From positions 1 to 64,000 of the forward strand of contig JAUSJA010000025.1 of the NCBI GenBank assembly GCA_030647905.1: DNA of 64,000 nt, read 5' to 3'. Within the stretch, counting starts at the first letter, position 1, and the number at the start of each line of letters is the position of its first letter. This DNA is from Gemmatimonadaceae bacterium. Its GTDB lineage: Bacteria; Gemmatimonadota; Gemmatimonadetes; Gemmatimonadales; Gemmatimonadaceae. The notes beneath the pieces were generated by a model, which was not told the origin of the DNA, ran no database searches, and saw nothing but the letters and a program-made list of their open reading frames with translations. A program made the translations under genes and the position numbers. This document shows, one piece after another, positions 44,755 through 53,482 of the stretch.

Positions 44755-46727
44755 ACGCAATGCCCCTTTCCGATTTTCAGATTGAAACCGTCCCCTCGCT
44801 CGCACGTCCGGCGCGGCGCACGGTGACCGACGTCGAGCGGGATCTGCTGGCGACGCTCGATCCTTTGGGTGGCCGCGGCCGCCTCTGGATCGCGAGTCTG
44901 TTGGCCGTATGCGGCATCGCCTTCATCGCATGGATCCAACAGCTCCGCTACGGGCTGACCGTGACCTCGATGCGCAACTACGTGTCGTGGGGCGTGTACA
45001 TGACGAACTTCGTGTTCTTCATCGGTATCAGCCACGCGGGCACGCTGATCTCGGCCATCCTGCGCGTTACGGACGCCGGTTGGCGGCGGCCCATCACGCG
45101 CATGGCCGAGGCGATCACCGTCATCGCGCTCCTCATCGGCGCGAGCAGCGTTGTGATCGACATGGGACGCCCCGACCGTCTTCTGAATCTGCTCATCCAC
45201 GGCCGGCTACAGTCGCCGATCCTTTGGGACCTGGTGTCGGTCACGACGTACCTGACTGGGAGCTTCCTCTATCTGTACGTGGCGATGATTCCGGACATGC
45301 CGATGCTGGCAGAGCACGCTCGCGAGCGTGGTCGCTCTCCGAAGCTCGTGCGCCTGTACGAATTGCTGTCGCTCGGATTCAGGGAAACGCCTGCCCACCG
45401 GCGCCTTCTCGCGCGCGCCCTCGGCGCGATGGCCGTGATCATCATCCCGGTGGCTGTGTCGGTACACACCGTCGTGTCGTGGGTGTTCGGCATGACGCTG
45501 CGGCCAGGCTGGCACAGCACCATCTTCGGTCCCTACTTCGTGGTCGGGGCGATTTTCTCCGGCACGGCGGGGATCATCACGGCGATGATGATCTTCCGCC
45601 GCGCGTACCATCTCGAGCGCTATCTCCTGCCGGAGCATTTCCACAAGCTGGCGAAGATCCTGCTCGTCCTCTCGCTGCTCTACGCCTATTTCACGCTGAG
45701 TGAATACCTCACGGCGTGGTATGGCGGGCTCGAGTCAGATGCGCGGCTGCTCGATCTGCTCGCCGGCGGTACCGCCTTCGGCCGATCGTTCTGGCTCTGG
45801 GCAGCATTCGGCCTGTTCGTTCCGATCGGACTGCTGCTCTTCCCCAGCCGCCGTTCGCTGGGAGCGATCATGACCGCCTCGGTGCTCATCAACATTGGCA
45901 TGTGGTGGAAGCGGTTTCTGATCGTCGTGCCGACGCTGGAGACGCCGTTCATCCCGGCGCAGGCGGCGGGGATCGCGCCGCGCTACTTCCCGAGTCTCGT
46001 GGAATGTCTGATCACGGCGGGAGCGTTCGCCGGCTTCCTGCTGCTCTTTACGCTGTTCTCGCGCCTGTTCCCGATCCTCTCGATCTGGGAGACCGTCGAG
46101 GATGCCGAGGAGGTGAAGCAGGCCACGGTTAGGACCGGCCACGCGCTCGCGGGAGCGGGACACGCACACGCACGCATGAGTCCGGCGACGCTCGGGATCG
46201 CATTGCTGCTCGCCGCCGGCGCTGCCGCGGCGGCACCCTGGTCGGCGGCGCACGCACAGACCGCGCAAGGCAAGGCGGTCATCGAATTGACGCGCACAAC
46301 CGAGGGTGAAGAGGAGATGCTCGTGGCGAAGGTCACCGCCAACGGACTGCCGGTGAAAGGCGCCACGGTCGCCTTCTCGGTGAGGCGCACGTTTGGCTTG
46401 ATGACACTCGGCGAGGATCAGACGCTGGACGACGGCACGGCGGCCGTGGCATTTCCCACAGCATTGCCGGGTGACGCCAAGGGCGAGCTGACGTTCCGTG
46501 TCGCGCTGCGATCGCCGCCGGAGCTGGACAGCTCGGCGGCTGACGTGAAGCTTGCCGGCGCGCCGGCCCGACCCTGGCCGTCCGTTCCGCCGCGCGCGCT
46601 CTGGTCGTCGCGCGTCCCATTGGCGATCCCGGCCACGTTCGCCTTCCTTGTGCTCTGCGTTTGGAGCACGTACGCGTTCGTCGTCAGACAACTGGCCGCG
46701 TTGCGCAAGCTGAAACAGGAGAGTTGA
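44751..46727 (+). CDS. NrfD-type quinone-interacting membrane protein with extra C-terminal domain
   Basis: 658 residues against about 320-430 for usual NrfD/PsrC proteins. Residues 1-450 hold about ten membrane helices, with family motifs VSWGVYMTNFVFFIGISHAGTL (about 78-99) and VSVHTVVSWVFGM (about 236-248), where quinone sites lie in relatives. After a His-rich linker (463-475, GHALAGAGHAHAR) comes a hydrophobic signal-like segment (about 479-502, ending AHAQ), a beta-sandwich-like domain (about 505-600, with LPVKGATVAFSVRRTFG) and a final helix (about 622-645). A Met at 476 (46176) could be a separate internal start. It should exchange electrons between quinol and the ferredoxin subunit. 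Confidence 0.88.
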   Translation: MNAMPLSDFQIETVPSLARPARRTVTDVERDLLATLDPLGGRGRLWIASLLAVCGIAFIAWIQQLRYGLTVTSMRNYVSWGVYMTNFVFFIGISHAGTLISAILRVTDAGWRRPITRMAEAITVIALLIGASSVVIDMGRPDRLLNLLIHGRLQSPILWDLVSVTTYLTGSFLYLYVAMIPDMPMLAEHARERGRSPKLVRLYELLSLGFRETPAHRRLLARALGAMAVIIIPVAVSVHTVVSWVFGMTLRPGWHSTIFGPYFVVGAIFSGTAGIITAMMIFRRAYHLERYLLPEHFHKLAKILLVLSLLYAYFTLSEYLTAWYGGLESDARLLDLLAGGTAFGRSFWLWAAFGLFVPIGLLLFPSRRSLGAIMTASVLINIGMWWKRFLIVVPTLETPFIPAQAAGIAPRYFPSLVECLITAGAFAGFLLLFTLFSRLFPILSIWETVEDAEEVKQATVRTGHALAGAGHAHARMSPATLGIALLLAAGAAAAAPWSAAHAQTAQGKAVIELTRTTEGEEEMLVAKVTANGLPVKGATVAFSVRRTFGLMTLGEDQTLDDGTAAVAFPTALPGDAKGELTFRVALRSPPELDSSAADVKLAGAPARPWPSVPPRALWSSRVPLAIPATFAFLVLCVWSTYAFVVRQLAALRKLKQES

Positions 46728-46729
46728 AA

Positions 46730-47173
46730 ATGTCCCTGAAGCACAGAGTCGCTAATTCCGTCGTGCGTGCCCTCGCCATTTCCGCCGCACTCGCCCTGAT
46801 ATCGTTGATGGCTTCCACGCCGGCCCAGGCGCAGGGGTCAGGGAACGCGAAACCGTGGGTCGCGCCACAGCGCGCGAGCCAACGGGCGAACCCGCTCCCG
46901 CCGACGGCCGACGCCTTGAAACGCGGCCGCAATCTGTTCCACCGCGACTGCGAGCAGTGTCACGGGAAGGCCGGCCACGGCGACGGACCGCTGGCAGTCT
47001 CGCTGCTGCCGCGCCCCGCCGACCTCGCGCCGGCGCGCGTGCAGTCCCAATCCGATGGCGCGCTCTTCTGGAAAATGTCGACAGGCCGAGGCGTGATGCC
47101 GAAAGTCACGCTGAGCGAGAATGAGAGGTGGGCGTTGGTCAACTACCTTCGCACGCTGGCGGCACAACGGTAG
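46730..47173 (+). CDS. Monoheme periplasmic cytochrome c
   Basis: 147 residues from ATG 46730, two bases after the NrfD-like stop, with AGGAG before it. The signal peptide ends in PAQAQ. One heme site, CEQCHGKAGHGDGPLA (about 83-98), and the Met of GRGVMPKVTLSENE as likely axial ligand match class I cytochrome c. It is a soluble periplasmic carrier. Its position makes it the natural link between the ferredoxin/NrfD pair in the inner membrane and the porin-cytochrome encoded next. Confidence 0.9.
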   Translation: MSLKHRVANSVVRALAISAALALISLMASTPAQAQGSGNAKPWVAPQRASQRANPLPPTADALKRGRNLFHRDCEQCHGKAGHGDGPLAVSLLPRPADLAPARVQSQSDGALFWKMSTGRGVMPKVTLSENERWALVNYLRTLAAQR

Positions 47174-47335
47174 GAAGGCGGGTCGCACAGGATTGCACGC
47201 AGACCCTTCACAATTCAGCTCAAAGGCATAATGACCGGCCACCGACTTGATCCATGCTGTTCCAGCAGTCATCGCCCAGTAGTCATCACCCACGGTGCGC
47301 CAGCAGGCGGCTCACCCTTCCCGGAGGATTTACGT

Positions 47336-48634
47336 ATGCAGATACACTGTCTTGGCAACATTCTTCGCCGCCGGTGGATTCTCGCTCTGGTCGCGGCGGG
47401 CCTTACAATCATCCCCGCCAACAGCTACGCGTTTCCCGCATTCGCGCGCCAGACCGGACTGGCTTGCTCCTCGTGTCACTTCCAGAAATACCCCGCGCTC
47501 ACCGCGTTCGGCCGGGCATTCAAGGCGAGCAGCTTTACCATGATGGGCGCTCAGGAGACGGTCAAGGGCGAGGGGCTGTCTCTGCCATCAGTTCTGAACG
47601 GCAGCATCTTCTTCAAGATCCGCTACCAGCAAACCAACGGCACCGAAGTTCCCGGGGAGCGCACGACCAACACCGGCGAGCTCCAGTTCCCTGACGAGTT
47701 TGCGCTGCTGCTGGGCGGGCGCGTGGGCGAACATGCCGGCTTCATGATCGAAGGCCAGCTGGCCGACGCCTCGGCGCCCTTTGTTGCCGGCTTCAAGATG
47801 CCCTTCACCTTCATGTTGGGTACCACCAGCATTCGGGCCGATGTTATTCCCTTCACCACCGACGCACTGGGCGTCGCCTACGGCTTCGAGCTGCTGAACA
47901 CCGGCGCCGTGCGCAACGTCCGCGTCAACGAGAATCGCAACGCGATTTCGGCGCAGCAGTACATCGGGACCGCTACGGCGGCCGAGGGCATCGCCTTCGT
48001 GCTCGCCGACCCAATGTGGTTCGTCAACGTGACCAGGTGGTCGCCCAACCACTTCGCTGGCGCCGGAGGGGTGGCAAATGGCGCGCCCACCGCGACGTAT
48101 CTGCGTGCGGCGTTCACGCCGACCGTGGGCCAGTGGGACCTGGGCATCGGGATTCAATCGTGGAGCGGTTCCGCAGGGACGGCCAATGAGGATGGAACGG
48201 GAGTTGACATCTTCGAAACCAGCGCCCTCGCGTTTGACGCTCAGGCTCAGGGCGCGGTCGGGGGACTGCCGCTGGGGGTCTATGTTACCCACGGCAAGTC
48301 CGACGCGAGCGCCCCGGGCGCAGACAAGAACCTGTTCAACTCGAGGACGAGAGACCGTTCCGCTTCGACGGTGACGGCCGAGCTAGGCGTCACGAAGAAT
48401 CCCCACCTGACGGTGCTTGGCGCGTATCGCAACGCTGACAACGGTCGCGCCGAGGCGAACAGCACTGACAACGCATTCACCTTCGGCGTGAATTGGATGG
48501 TCGCGCAGAATGTCGGCCTGCACTGGATTTTCAACAAGTTCACCGGCAGTGCTTATGACGCAGGGCAAGGACCGATGAAGCCCGGCGGTAGCGGCAACAT
48601 GTTGAACACGTTGATGCTCTCCGCAGGGTTCTGA
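47336..48634 (+). CDS. Outer-membrane beta-barrel protein with N-terminal heme-c motif
   Basis: 432 residues from ATG 47336, which has GGAGG at the right distance. The signal peptide ends near NSYAF. A single heme motif CSSCHFQ lies at about residue 45, within the stretch FARQTGLACSSCHFQKYPAL and then FGRAFKASSFTMMG. The rest (about 80-432) is a series of amphipathic strands ending in an aromatic residue (LSAGF), as in porins of about 16 strands. Heme next to a barrel suggests electron passage at the outer membrane. Relatives are often labelled only cytochrome c or hypothetical. Last gene of the plus-strand redox operon. Confidence 0.8.
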   Translation: MQIHCLGNILRRRWILALVAAGLTIIPANSYAFPAFARQTGLACSSCHFQKYPALTAFGRAFKASSFTMMGAQETVKGEGLSLPSVLNGSIFFKIRYQQTNGTEVPGERTTNTGELQFPDEFALLLGGRVGEHAGFMIEGQLADASAPFVAGFKMPFTFMLGTTSIRADVIPFTTDALGVAYGFELLNTGAVRNVRVNENRNAISAQQYIGTATAAEGIAFVLADPMWFVNVTRWSPNHFAGAGGVANGAPTATYLRAAFTPTVGQWDLGIGIQSWSGSAGTANEDGTGVDIFETSALAFDAQAQGAVGGLPLGVYVTHGKSDASAPGADKNLFNSRTRDRSASTVTAELGVTKNPHLTVLGAYRNADNGRAEANSTDNAFTFGVNWMVAQNVGLHWIFNKFTGSAYDAGQGPMKPGGSGNMLNTLMLSAGF

Positions 48635-48718
48635 TCGACTTGGACAGATAACTGGGCTGGCCTTCCGACTCCCTACGGACCAGCTGTTCCGCATGGGGTC
48701 GGAGGGCGAGCGCCACCG

Positions 48719-48753
48719 GTCCGGCAGAATGTAGTAGTTGGTTAGTGTATTGC
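48719..48753 (+). mobile_element. Conserved right end of an integrated element (copy C, short)
   Basis: 34 bases (GTCCGGCAGAATG...TATTG) identical to 53378-53411, then one differing base before the tRNA-Pro repeat. The hairpin block seen in copies A and B is missing here. It marks the right end of island 2. Confidence 0.75.
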
Positions 48754-48798
48754 CCTGCTTCGGGAGCAGGAGGTCGCTGGTTCAAATCCAGTCGCCCC
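48754..48798 (+). repeat. tRNA-Pro 3'-half direct repeat, copy 2
   Basis: 45 bases identical to tRNA-Pro from CCTGCTTCGG to CGCCCC, then A in place of the last acceptor G. It is not a tRNA gene, since the 5' half is absent. It is the scar between islands 2 and 3. Confidence 0.9.
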
Positions 48799-48914
48799 AG
48801 ATTGCAGCTGAAGAGGAGAAACTATTTTCTCATGTAGCCCAATCAGATGCTCCGCTCTCTAAAGAACGAGCGTCGCGGCGCCGATGCAAGCAATTCGGAT
48901 GATCATGGCGCTCT

Positions 48915-50618
48915 CTATTGAATCGTTAGTGTGTATGCTCCCACCGCCGTCGTCGGGACAGAGCGGGTGAAGATCGCGTAGTAGTTCGTCTGCGTGACAG
49001 TGAACGTGATCCGCGAATCCTTCGTTGTCGCATCTATGTTGTCGTTCTGCGCCATGACCAGTCCGTCGAGTCGAACGAGCTGCAGGAATGAATCCAGTGT
49101 GGTCGACGTCATGTTGATCGTGATCGACGTGCCGGCTTTCAGAAAGATGTAATAGCGGTCGGAATAGATTGGTGTCGCAGCTGCGTCGGCGAGATTGCAA
49201 TCCGTCGTAGCGGTATTCTGCGTCGTCGTAATGTTCCTTACAACAAAGACCTGCTCGCAGTTGGCTACGTCGGCCGGGGCAGTCGTCGAAGTGATCGTGT
49301 AGTCTCCCACCACGAGCGAGTCGAATGTGTTCGGAGCCAGCAGATAGTTGCCCGCAGGCAGGAGCGCCTTGATGCCGGAGTTCGTCCCTGTCTCGAGTTC
49401 ATCGTCGTTCTCGCCGATGGTCGTTCCATCGGGCATTGCCAGATGGAGGTACGTGTCGAAGCCTGCCGACTGGCGGAAAAAGTACGCTCCCGCCTGCGGA
49501 ACGCTGGTGGTGAAGAAGTCGACGAAGCTGCGGTCCGGGAGCTGACAATCGCTCGACGAAAGCGTGCCGCTGCTGCTGGTCCCGAACGTGTGTGTCGACC
49601 GGACGGTGCAGAGGCTGGAGATGGCTCCGGCAGTGAACGTCACAGATGGAAGACCAGTAACCGTGGCAGACAACGAGTTCACCCCGGCTGAATTGCCAAG
49701 AGTCCAGCTGCCCACGGTAGCCACGCCGGCCGCATTTGTCACGGCCGTCGCACCGGTGATCGACCCGCCGCCAGACACGACCGCAAAGCTTACGGATATT
49801 CCGGACTTCGGGTTGCCGTAAGCGTCCTTTACGATGACAGACGGAGGAATCGGGACTGCGCTGCCAGCGGCGGCGGTCTGATTGTCGCCTCCATTTTTTG
49901 CGAGTGAAGCCGCAGCTCCCGCGGTGGATATCGCCGTGAAGGCAACGCTATCGAGTGTTCCGGAAGTTGCGTTGAGAACGTTCGCTCCTGCTACCGGGCC
50001 AAGCGTCCACGAGCCGACGGTCGCAATGCCGGAAGCGTTGGTGGTGACTATCGCTCCGGTAACTGATCCACCGCCGCTGACTACCGCGAAGGTCACGGAT
50101 ACGCCGGACTTCGGGTTGCCGTTAGCGTCCCTTACGATGACAGAGGCAGGAATCGGGACTGCACTTCCAACTGCAGCAGTCTGATTGTCGCCTGCATTCC
50201 TGGCGAGTGAAGCCGCAGCTCCCGCGGTGGATGTCGCCGCGAAGGCAACGCCATCGAGTGTTCCGGAGGTTGCTCGGAGGACGTTCTCTCCTGGCACCGG
50301 GCCAAGCGTCCACGAGCCGACGGTCGCAATGCCGGATGCATCGGTGGTGATCGTCGCTCCTGAAACCGATCCACCGCCGCTGGCTACCGCGAACGTTACC
50401 GTCGCGCCACCCATCGGTGACCCGTTCTGGTCTTTCACGATGACGGAGGGCGGCGGCGTGACGACCGCGCCTGCAACCCCGGTGACGGAGGTCGAGGAGT
50501 TCGCTGCAAGCGTCGTCGCAACCGAGACCGAGGGCTCCGTTGTTGACTCGCCTTTGCAGCTGATGCTGGCGACCAGGAGAAAAGCGGAGGCTAGCCGGGT
50601 CGCACGGACAGAAAGCAT
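48915..50618 (-). CDS. Lipoprotein with three Big_1-type Ig-like repeats and C-terminal PPC-like domains
   Basis: 567 residues from ATG 50618. A signal with lipobox SISC (Cys about 21) predicts a lipoprotein. Three bacterial Ig-like repeats of about 95 residues follow, each with SVIVKD..NG.P..G..V.FAV.SGGGS and GIATVGSWTLG; repeats one to three are very similar in DNA as well. The C-terminal part (about 330-567) holds two pre-peptidase-like beta modules (LPDRSFVDFFTT..., DRYYIFLKAGTSITINM). There is no catalytic motif. Likely a surface adhesion or scaffold protein. Confidence 0.75.
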   Translation of the reverse strand: MLSVRATRLASAFLLVASISCKGESTTEPSVSVATTLAANSSTSVTGVAGAVVTPPPSVIVKDQNGSPMGGATVTFAVASGGGSVSGATITTDASGIATVGSWTLGPVPGENVLRATSGTLDGVAFAATSTAGAAASLARNAGDNQTAAVGSAVPIPASVIVRDANGNPKSGVSVTFAVVSGGGSVTGAIVTTNASGIATVGSWTLGPVAGANVLNATSGTLDSVAFTAISTAGAAASLAKNGGDNQTAAAGSAVPIPPSVIVKDAYGNPKSGISVSFAVVSGGGSITGATAVTNAAGVATVGSWTLGNSAGVNSLSATVTGLPSVTFTAGAISSLCTVRSTHTFGTSSSGTLSSSDCQLPDRSFVDFFTTSVPQAGAYFFRQSAGFDTYLHLAMPDGTTIGENDDELETGTNSGIKALLPAGNYLLAPNTFDSLVVGDYTITSTTAPADVANCEQVFVVRNITTTQNTATTDCNLADAAATPIYSDRYYIFLKAGTSITINMTSTTLDSFLQLVRLDGLVMAQNDNIDATTKDSRITFTVTQTNYYAIFTRSVPTTAVGAYTLTIQ

Positions 50619-50695
50619 TCTCACGCGGTCCGCGATCGGTGCCTCTTCCTCATGACTCGAGCTGCGTATCCCGCGTTTGCCGTATGAACCGGCTC

Positions 50696-51961
50696 CTAAC
50701 ACAACGGCGAAAAGCAGAACAGTGGACGCTTCCCGACCCCACTCCTCGTGTCCCCGTCGGGCTCGGTCAATGCCAGCAGAACGGTGTTACTGAAGTCCGA
50801 CCAGGCGGCCTGACCGTAGACGTTGTGGTACCGGACGCGTGCTCTTACCAGATCGCCGATCCTGAAGTCGACGAAAGGAGTCTGACTGGCGCCGGGACCG
50901 GCTACCAGCTCCGTCTTGTGATAGACGAAGGAATCCGACCCGGGCGCCTGCACCCAGAACTCCGCCTCGGCTCCCCACGCTGCGGTCGTGTTATTCCATC
51001 GAAGCTTTGCCTGTCCGTCCGCGGAACCCACGACCTTCAGGCCAGTCGGTATGTCAGTCAGGGGGTTCGCGTAGGTCTGACCTGCCGGCGTCAGGCTCCC
51101 ATCCTCATTCGCCAGATAGTTAGCCTCGCCAGCCCACGATTCGTAGCTCCAGTAAACGGCCTCATTGATTCTAGGGTCCCTCATGAGGCGACCCATCGCC
51201 TGCTTCAAGTATTCCTGATACTGCGGCGCGGATATCTTCCAGCGGTGAAATGCCCATGCGCCGAGTACCATGTTCGCGCCGTGGGAGACGGACCAGGTCG
51301 CCAACTTGTCGACCCTCGACCACCAGCCGTCCACATCGCCAACGTCGAACGGCAGCCCGAAATCGTGGAACCGCCATTCGTCAACGGATGGCGCCGCTCC
51401 GAAACGCTGCACATACGCGCTGTAGAACTGATCGGCATAGCCGACCGAGTGCATGCGTACGCGGCATGGCTCTTCTACCGGCTCCGGGCAACAGCGGTCA
51501 TTCGGCTCCGCAAAGCCGGCGGGAGAGAACCGTGCTGTTGGATCCGCGCCGCGCACTGTCGTGACGAAGTAGTGATAGATACCCGCGTACTCGTAGGCCG
51601 GGATGCAATACTGGTCAGGCTCATCGCCGTTGATATAGAGCCGGCCGGGGTTGGCCCTCGCGAAGTCCAGAACGGGCTGTTCGGGCCATAATCCGCCGAA
51701 TTGCCGGTTTAGCCGAGTGTCGAGAGCGAAGTTTTGCGTCTGGATCGGACTGGAGCTGTAGTTCCGCGACCACGCGACAAAGAACTTGTTGAATGGGACG
51801 TTATCGGTCCGCGCGACACTCGGGAGCTTGGGGCCTGTGGGTTGGAGCTTGGGGCCTGTGGGTTGTTGATCGGCGCACCCGGACAGGATTACGCATAGGA
51901 GTGCTGCGGGGATCATCGCGGATCGAACGCATTTCGACCGCAATAACTTCGGGTGATGCAT
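50696..51961 (-). CDS. Lipoprotein of unknown function with glycosidase-like core
   Basis: 421 residues. The signal ends in lipobox LSGC (Cys about 29), followed by a seven-residue repeat (QPTGPKL twice). The core (about 60-300) has Trp/Tyr/Asp-rich stretches such as GRLYINGDEPDQY, WRFHDFGLPFDVGDVDGWWSRV and NEAVYWSYESW, reminiscent of TIM-barrel glycosyl hydrolases, but I cannot assign a family. A fibronectin III-like end (about 310-395) follows. There are several Cys, likely disulfides. It precedes the Ig-repeat lipoprotein, probably in one operon. Confidence 0.65.
   Translation of the reverse strand: MHHPKLLRSKCVRSAMIPAALLCVILSGCADQQPTGPKLQPTGPKLPSVARTDNVPFNKFFVAWSRNYSSSPIQTQNFALDTRLNRQFGGLWPEQPVLDFARANPGRLYINGDEPDQYCIPAYEYAGIYHYFVTTVRGADPTARFSPAGFAEPNDRCCPEPVEEPCRVRMHSVGYADQFYSAYVQRFGAAPSVDEWRFHDFGLPFDVGDVDGWWSRVDKLATWSVSHGANMVLGAWAFHRWKISAPQYQEYLKQAMGRLMRDPRINEAVYWSYESWAGEANYLANEDGSLTPAGQTYANPLTDIPTGLKVVGSADGQAKLRWNNTTAAWGAEAEFWVQAPGSDSFVYHKTELVAGPGASQTPFVDFRIGDLVRARVRYHNVYGQAAWSDFSNTVLLALTEPDGDTRSGVGKRPLFCFSPLC
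51840..51881. repeat. Two-copy 21-base tandem repeat in a lipoprotein gene
   Basis: Two head-to-tail copies of a unit containing GCTTGGGGCCTGTGGGTTG encode the duplicated QPTGPKL stretch directly behind the lipobox. It is in frame, so it only lengthens the linker. Confidence 0.7.
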
Positions 51962-52560
51962 AGCTATCCTCTGAGTCTGCCATAGAAACGGCCGACCGTC
52001 ACTGTAGTTCTTACGCTTGAGGTGAGTGCGCCCAAGCTAAGAGGGATTTTCGATCTTACAAGGCTGGATTACGACACGTATTTGTGCATCCGGTCAGGAA
52101 GAACGATCCAGCGTTCATGAATGCGCTTGAAGGGTTATCTGGGAATCGCCTGGCGCGCGAAATTCTGACAACGGCAGAGCTCGATTTGCGAATGTTCCAG
52201 CAGCTTTACTTTTAGTGATTCAGGATGTGTTCGATCGACCATACCGGTGCAAACTAGCTCGGGACATTGCTCAACGGTCGGATATGTCGAACCGAGCCCT
52301 TTACAGAAGATTGCGAGCTATCGGATGAAGAAGGGTCAAAGGAAATGTATCGCGCGGACATGGCTAACAGAGCTCTTACTCATCAGAAACGCGCAGCGGT
52401 GAGACTCAATCCCCGTCGATCCGAGTCGACGGCGGAACGTAGAACGGAAGCCGGGCCGCGTCTGTTGATAGTCAAACTTCGATCGCGGGTATGTCGTCCC
52501 AACCCAACGATCTCGTTGCGCGGTCTCGTGAGTGATGTACCGAAGCGGAAGATTAGCGGT
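51962..52560. other. Gene-poor, AT-richer stretch in island 3
   Basis: About 600 bases with no recognisable gene on either strand. A plus-strand open frame from 52267 leads into the hydrolase pseudogene, but its first 98 codons match nothing and look like chance. Composition is AT-richer than the flanks. Confidence 0.45.
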
Positions 52561-53290
52561 ATGAAGGAGAGCATATCGATAGAAGTGAGCGACGGCACGC
52601 AGATGGGCGCGTACGTTTCAAGACCGCCGGGTAATGACCCTCGCCCCGCCATGATGGTCTTTCAGGAAGCGTTGGGTGTGAACTCGCAGATCCGCGGAGT
52701 AGCTGACCGGTGGGCGGAGAAGGGATTCGTTGCGATCGGCCTGATCTATTTGATCGAGTGAGCCCCGGCTACGAAACCAGTGCGCTCGACATCGAGCAGA
52801 TCATGCCTCTCGTTCGATGACGGATTGGCTGCCGACGCAACTGCAGCGCACGCATGGCTGACCGAGCAGTCCTTCGTCGACTCGTCGCGAATAGCCGCTG
52901 TGGGATTCTGTATGGGTGGCCGCGCCACATTCATTGCCAACAGCGAACTGCCACTCGCTGCGGCGATCTCGTATTACGGCGGCTCCATCGCGCCCGCGCT
53001 TCTGGACCGTGTGCCTCGACTCCATGCTCCGCATCTCTTTTTCTGGGGCGGGCAGGACAAAGGAATTCCTGCTGAGCAGCGACGCGCGGTGACGGACGCT
53101 CTTGAGGCTGCCGGAAAGCTTTTCGTCAGTGTCGAGTTCTCGGATGCTAATCACGCATTCTTCAACGAGCAGGTCTATCGGTACAATGAGGCAGCTGCCA
53201 GGCAATCGTGGGCCAGGTCACACGCGTTTCTGCTGAACATTTCTAGCACGGTGGCCGGGGAGACGCATAAAAAAGTGAACGCGAGGTTCC
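52561..53290 (+). pseudogene. Dienelactone hydrolase-family gene, two frameshifts
   Basis: Starts MKESISIEVSDGTQMGAYVSRP. The alpha/beta-hydrolase features FQEALGVNSQIRGVADRWAEKG, GFCMGGRATF (catalytic Cys) and DANHAFFNEQVYR (catalytic His) are all present, but in different frames. The first break is near 52740, where the missing part continues as PDLFDRVSPGYETSALDIEQIMPLVR in another frame. The second is near 52820, before DDGLAADATAAHAW. The end runs into the element's conserved right end. Without the breaks it would be a near full-length cytosolic hydrolase of about 230-240 residues. Two sequencing errors are an alternative. Confidence 0.8.
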
Positions 53291-53412
53291 GGGGTGAGTT
53301 TGGGGGTGAGTTTCTTCCGGCAGAGTGCGGCATTGAAGTCGGGAAACTCCGGCACCGACGGCCGGTTTCCCTCCAAAGTCCGGCAGAATGTAGTAGTTGG
53401 TTAGTGTATTGA
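53291..53412 (+). mobile_element. Conserved right end of an integrated element (copy B)
   Basis: Matches 1069-1190 beside the tRNA-Arg fragment over about 122 bases. The best block is 53341-53373 (30 of 33 bases identical), which can fold as GGGAAAC-CCGG / CCGG-TTTCCC. Its last 34 bases before the junction base are identical to the end of island 2. It begins with a repeated GGGGTGAGTTT motif. Confidence 0.78.
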
Positions 53413-53461
53413 CCTGCTTCGGGAGCAGGAGGTCGCTGGTTCAAATCCAGTCGCCCCGACT
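53413..53461 (+). repeat. tRNA-Pro 3'-half direct repeat, copy 3
   Basis: 49 bases identical to 35450-35498. It is the last copy in the window. The following bases resemble those at 36403 onward (left end of island 2), so another element may begin here. Confidence 0.9.
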
Positions 53462-53482
53462 ATGTAGATCGATGCCCTGCCG

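Larger units (their letters stand above)
48799..53461. mobile_element. Island 3: 4.7-kb segment with surface lipoproteins
   Basis: Bounded by 3'-half copies at 48754 and 53413. It contains two lipoprotein genes, a 0.6-kb gap and a frameshifted dienelactone hydrolase, then the full 122-base element end. No integrase is present. Broken genes and the lack of recombination genes point to an ageing cargo segment. Confidence 0.68.

Noticed and set aside
53240-53412. Idea that the GGGGTGAGTTT region is the tail of a lost integrase gene
   Set aside because: The two copies (1069 and 53291) do not share one reading frame and the peptide matches no integrase motif I know; kept as element end only.
53175-53444. 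Minus-strand open frames starting MNQRPPAPEAGQYTNQLL here and at 48540-48785
   Set aside because: Both start inside the antisense of tRNA-Pro 3' halves; they look alike only because the tRNA repeat and element end are repeated.
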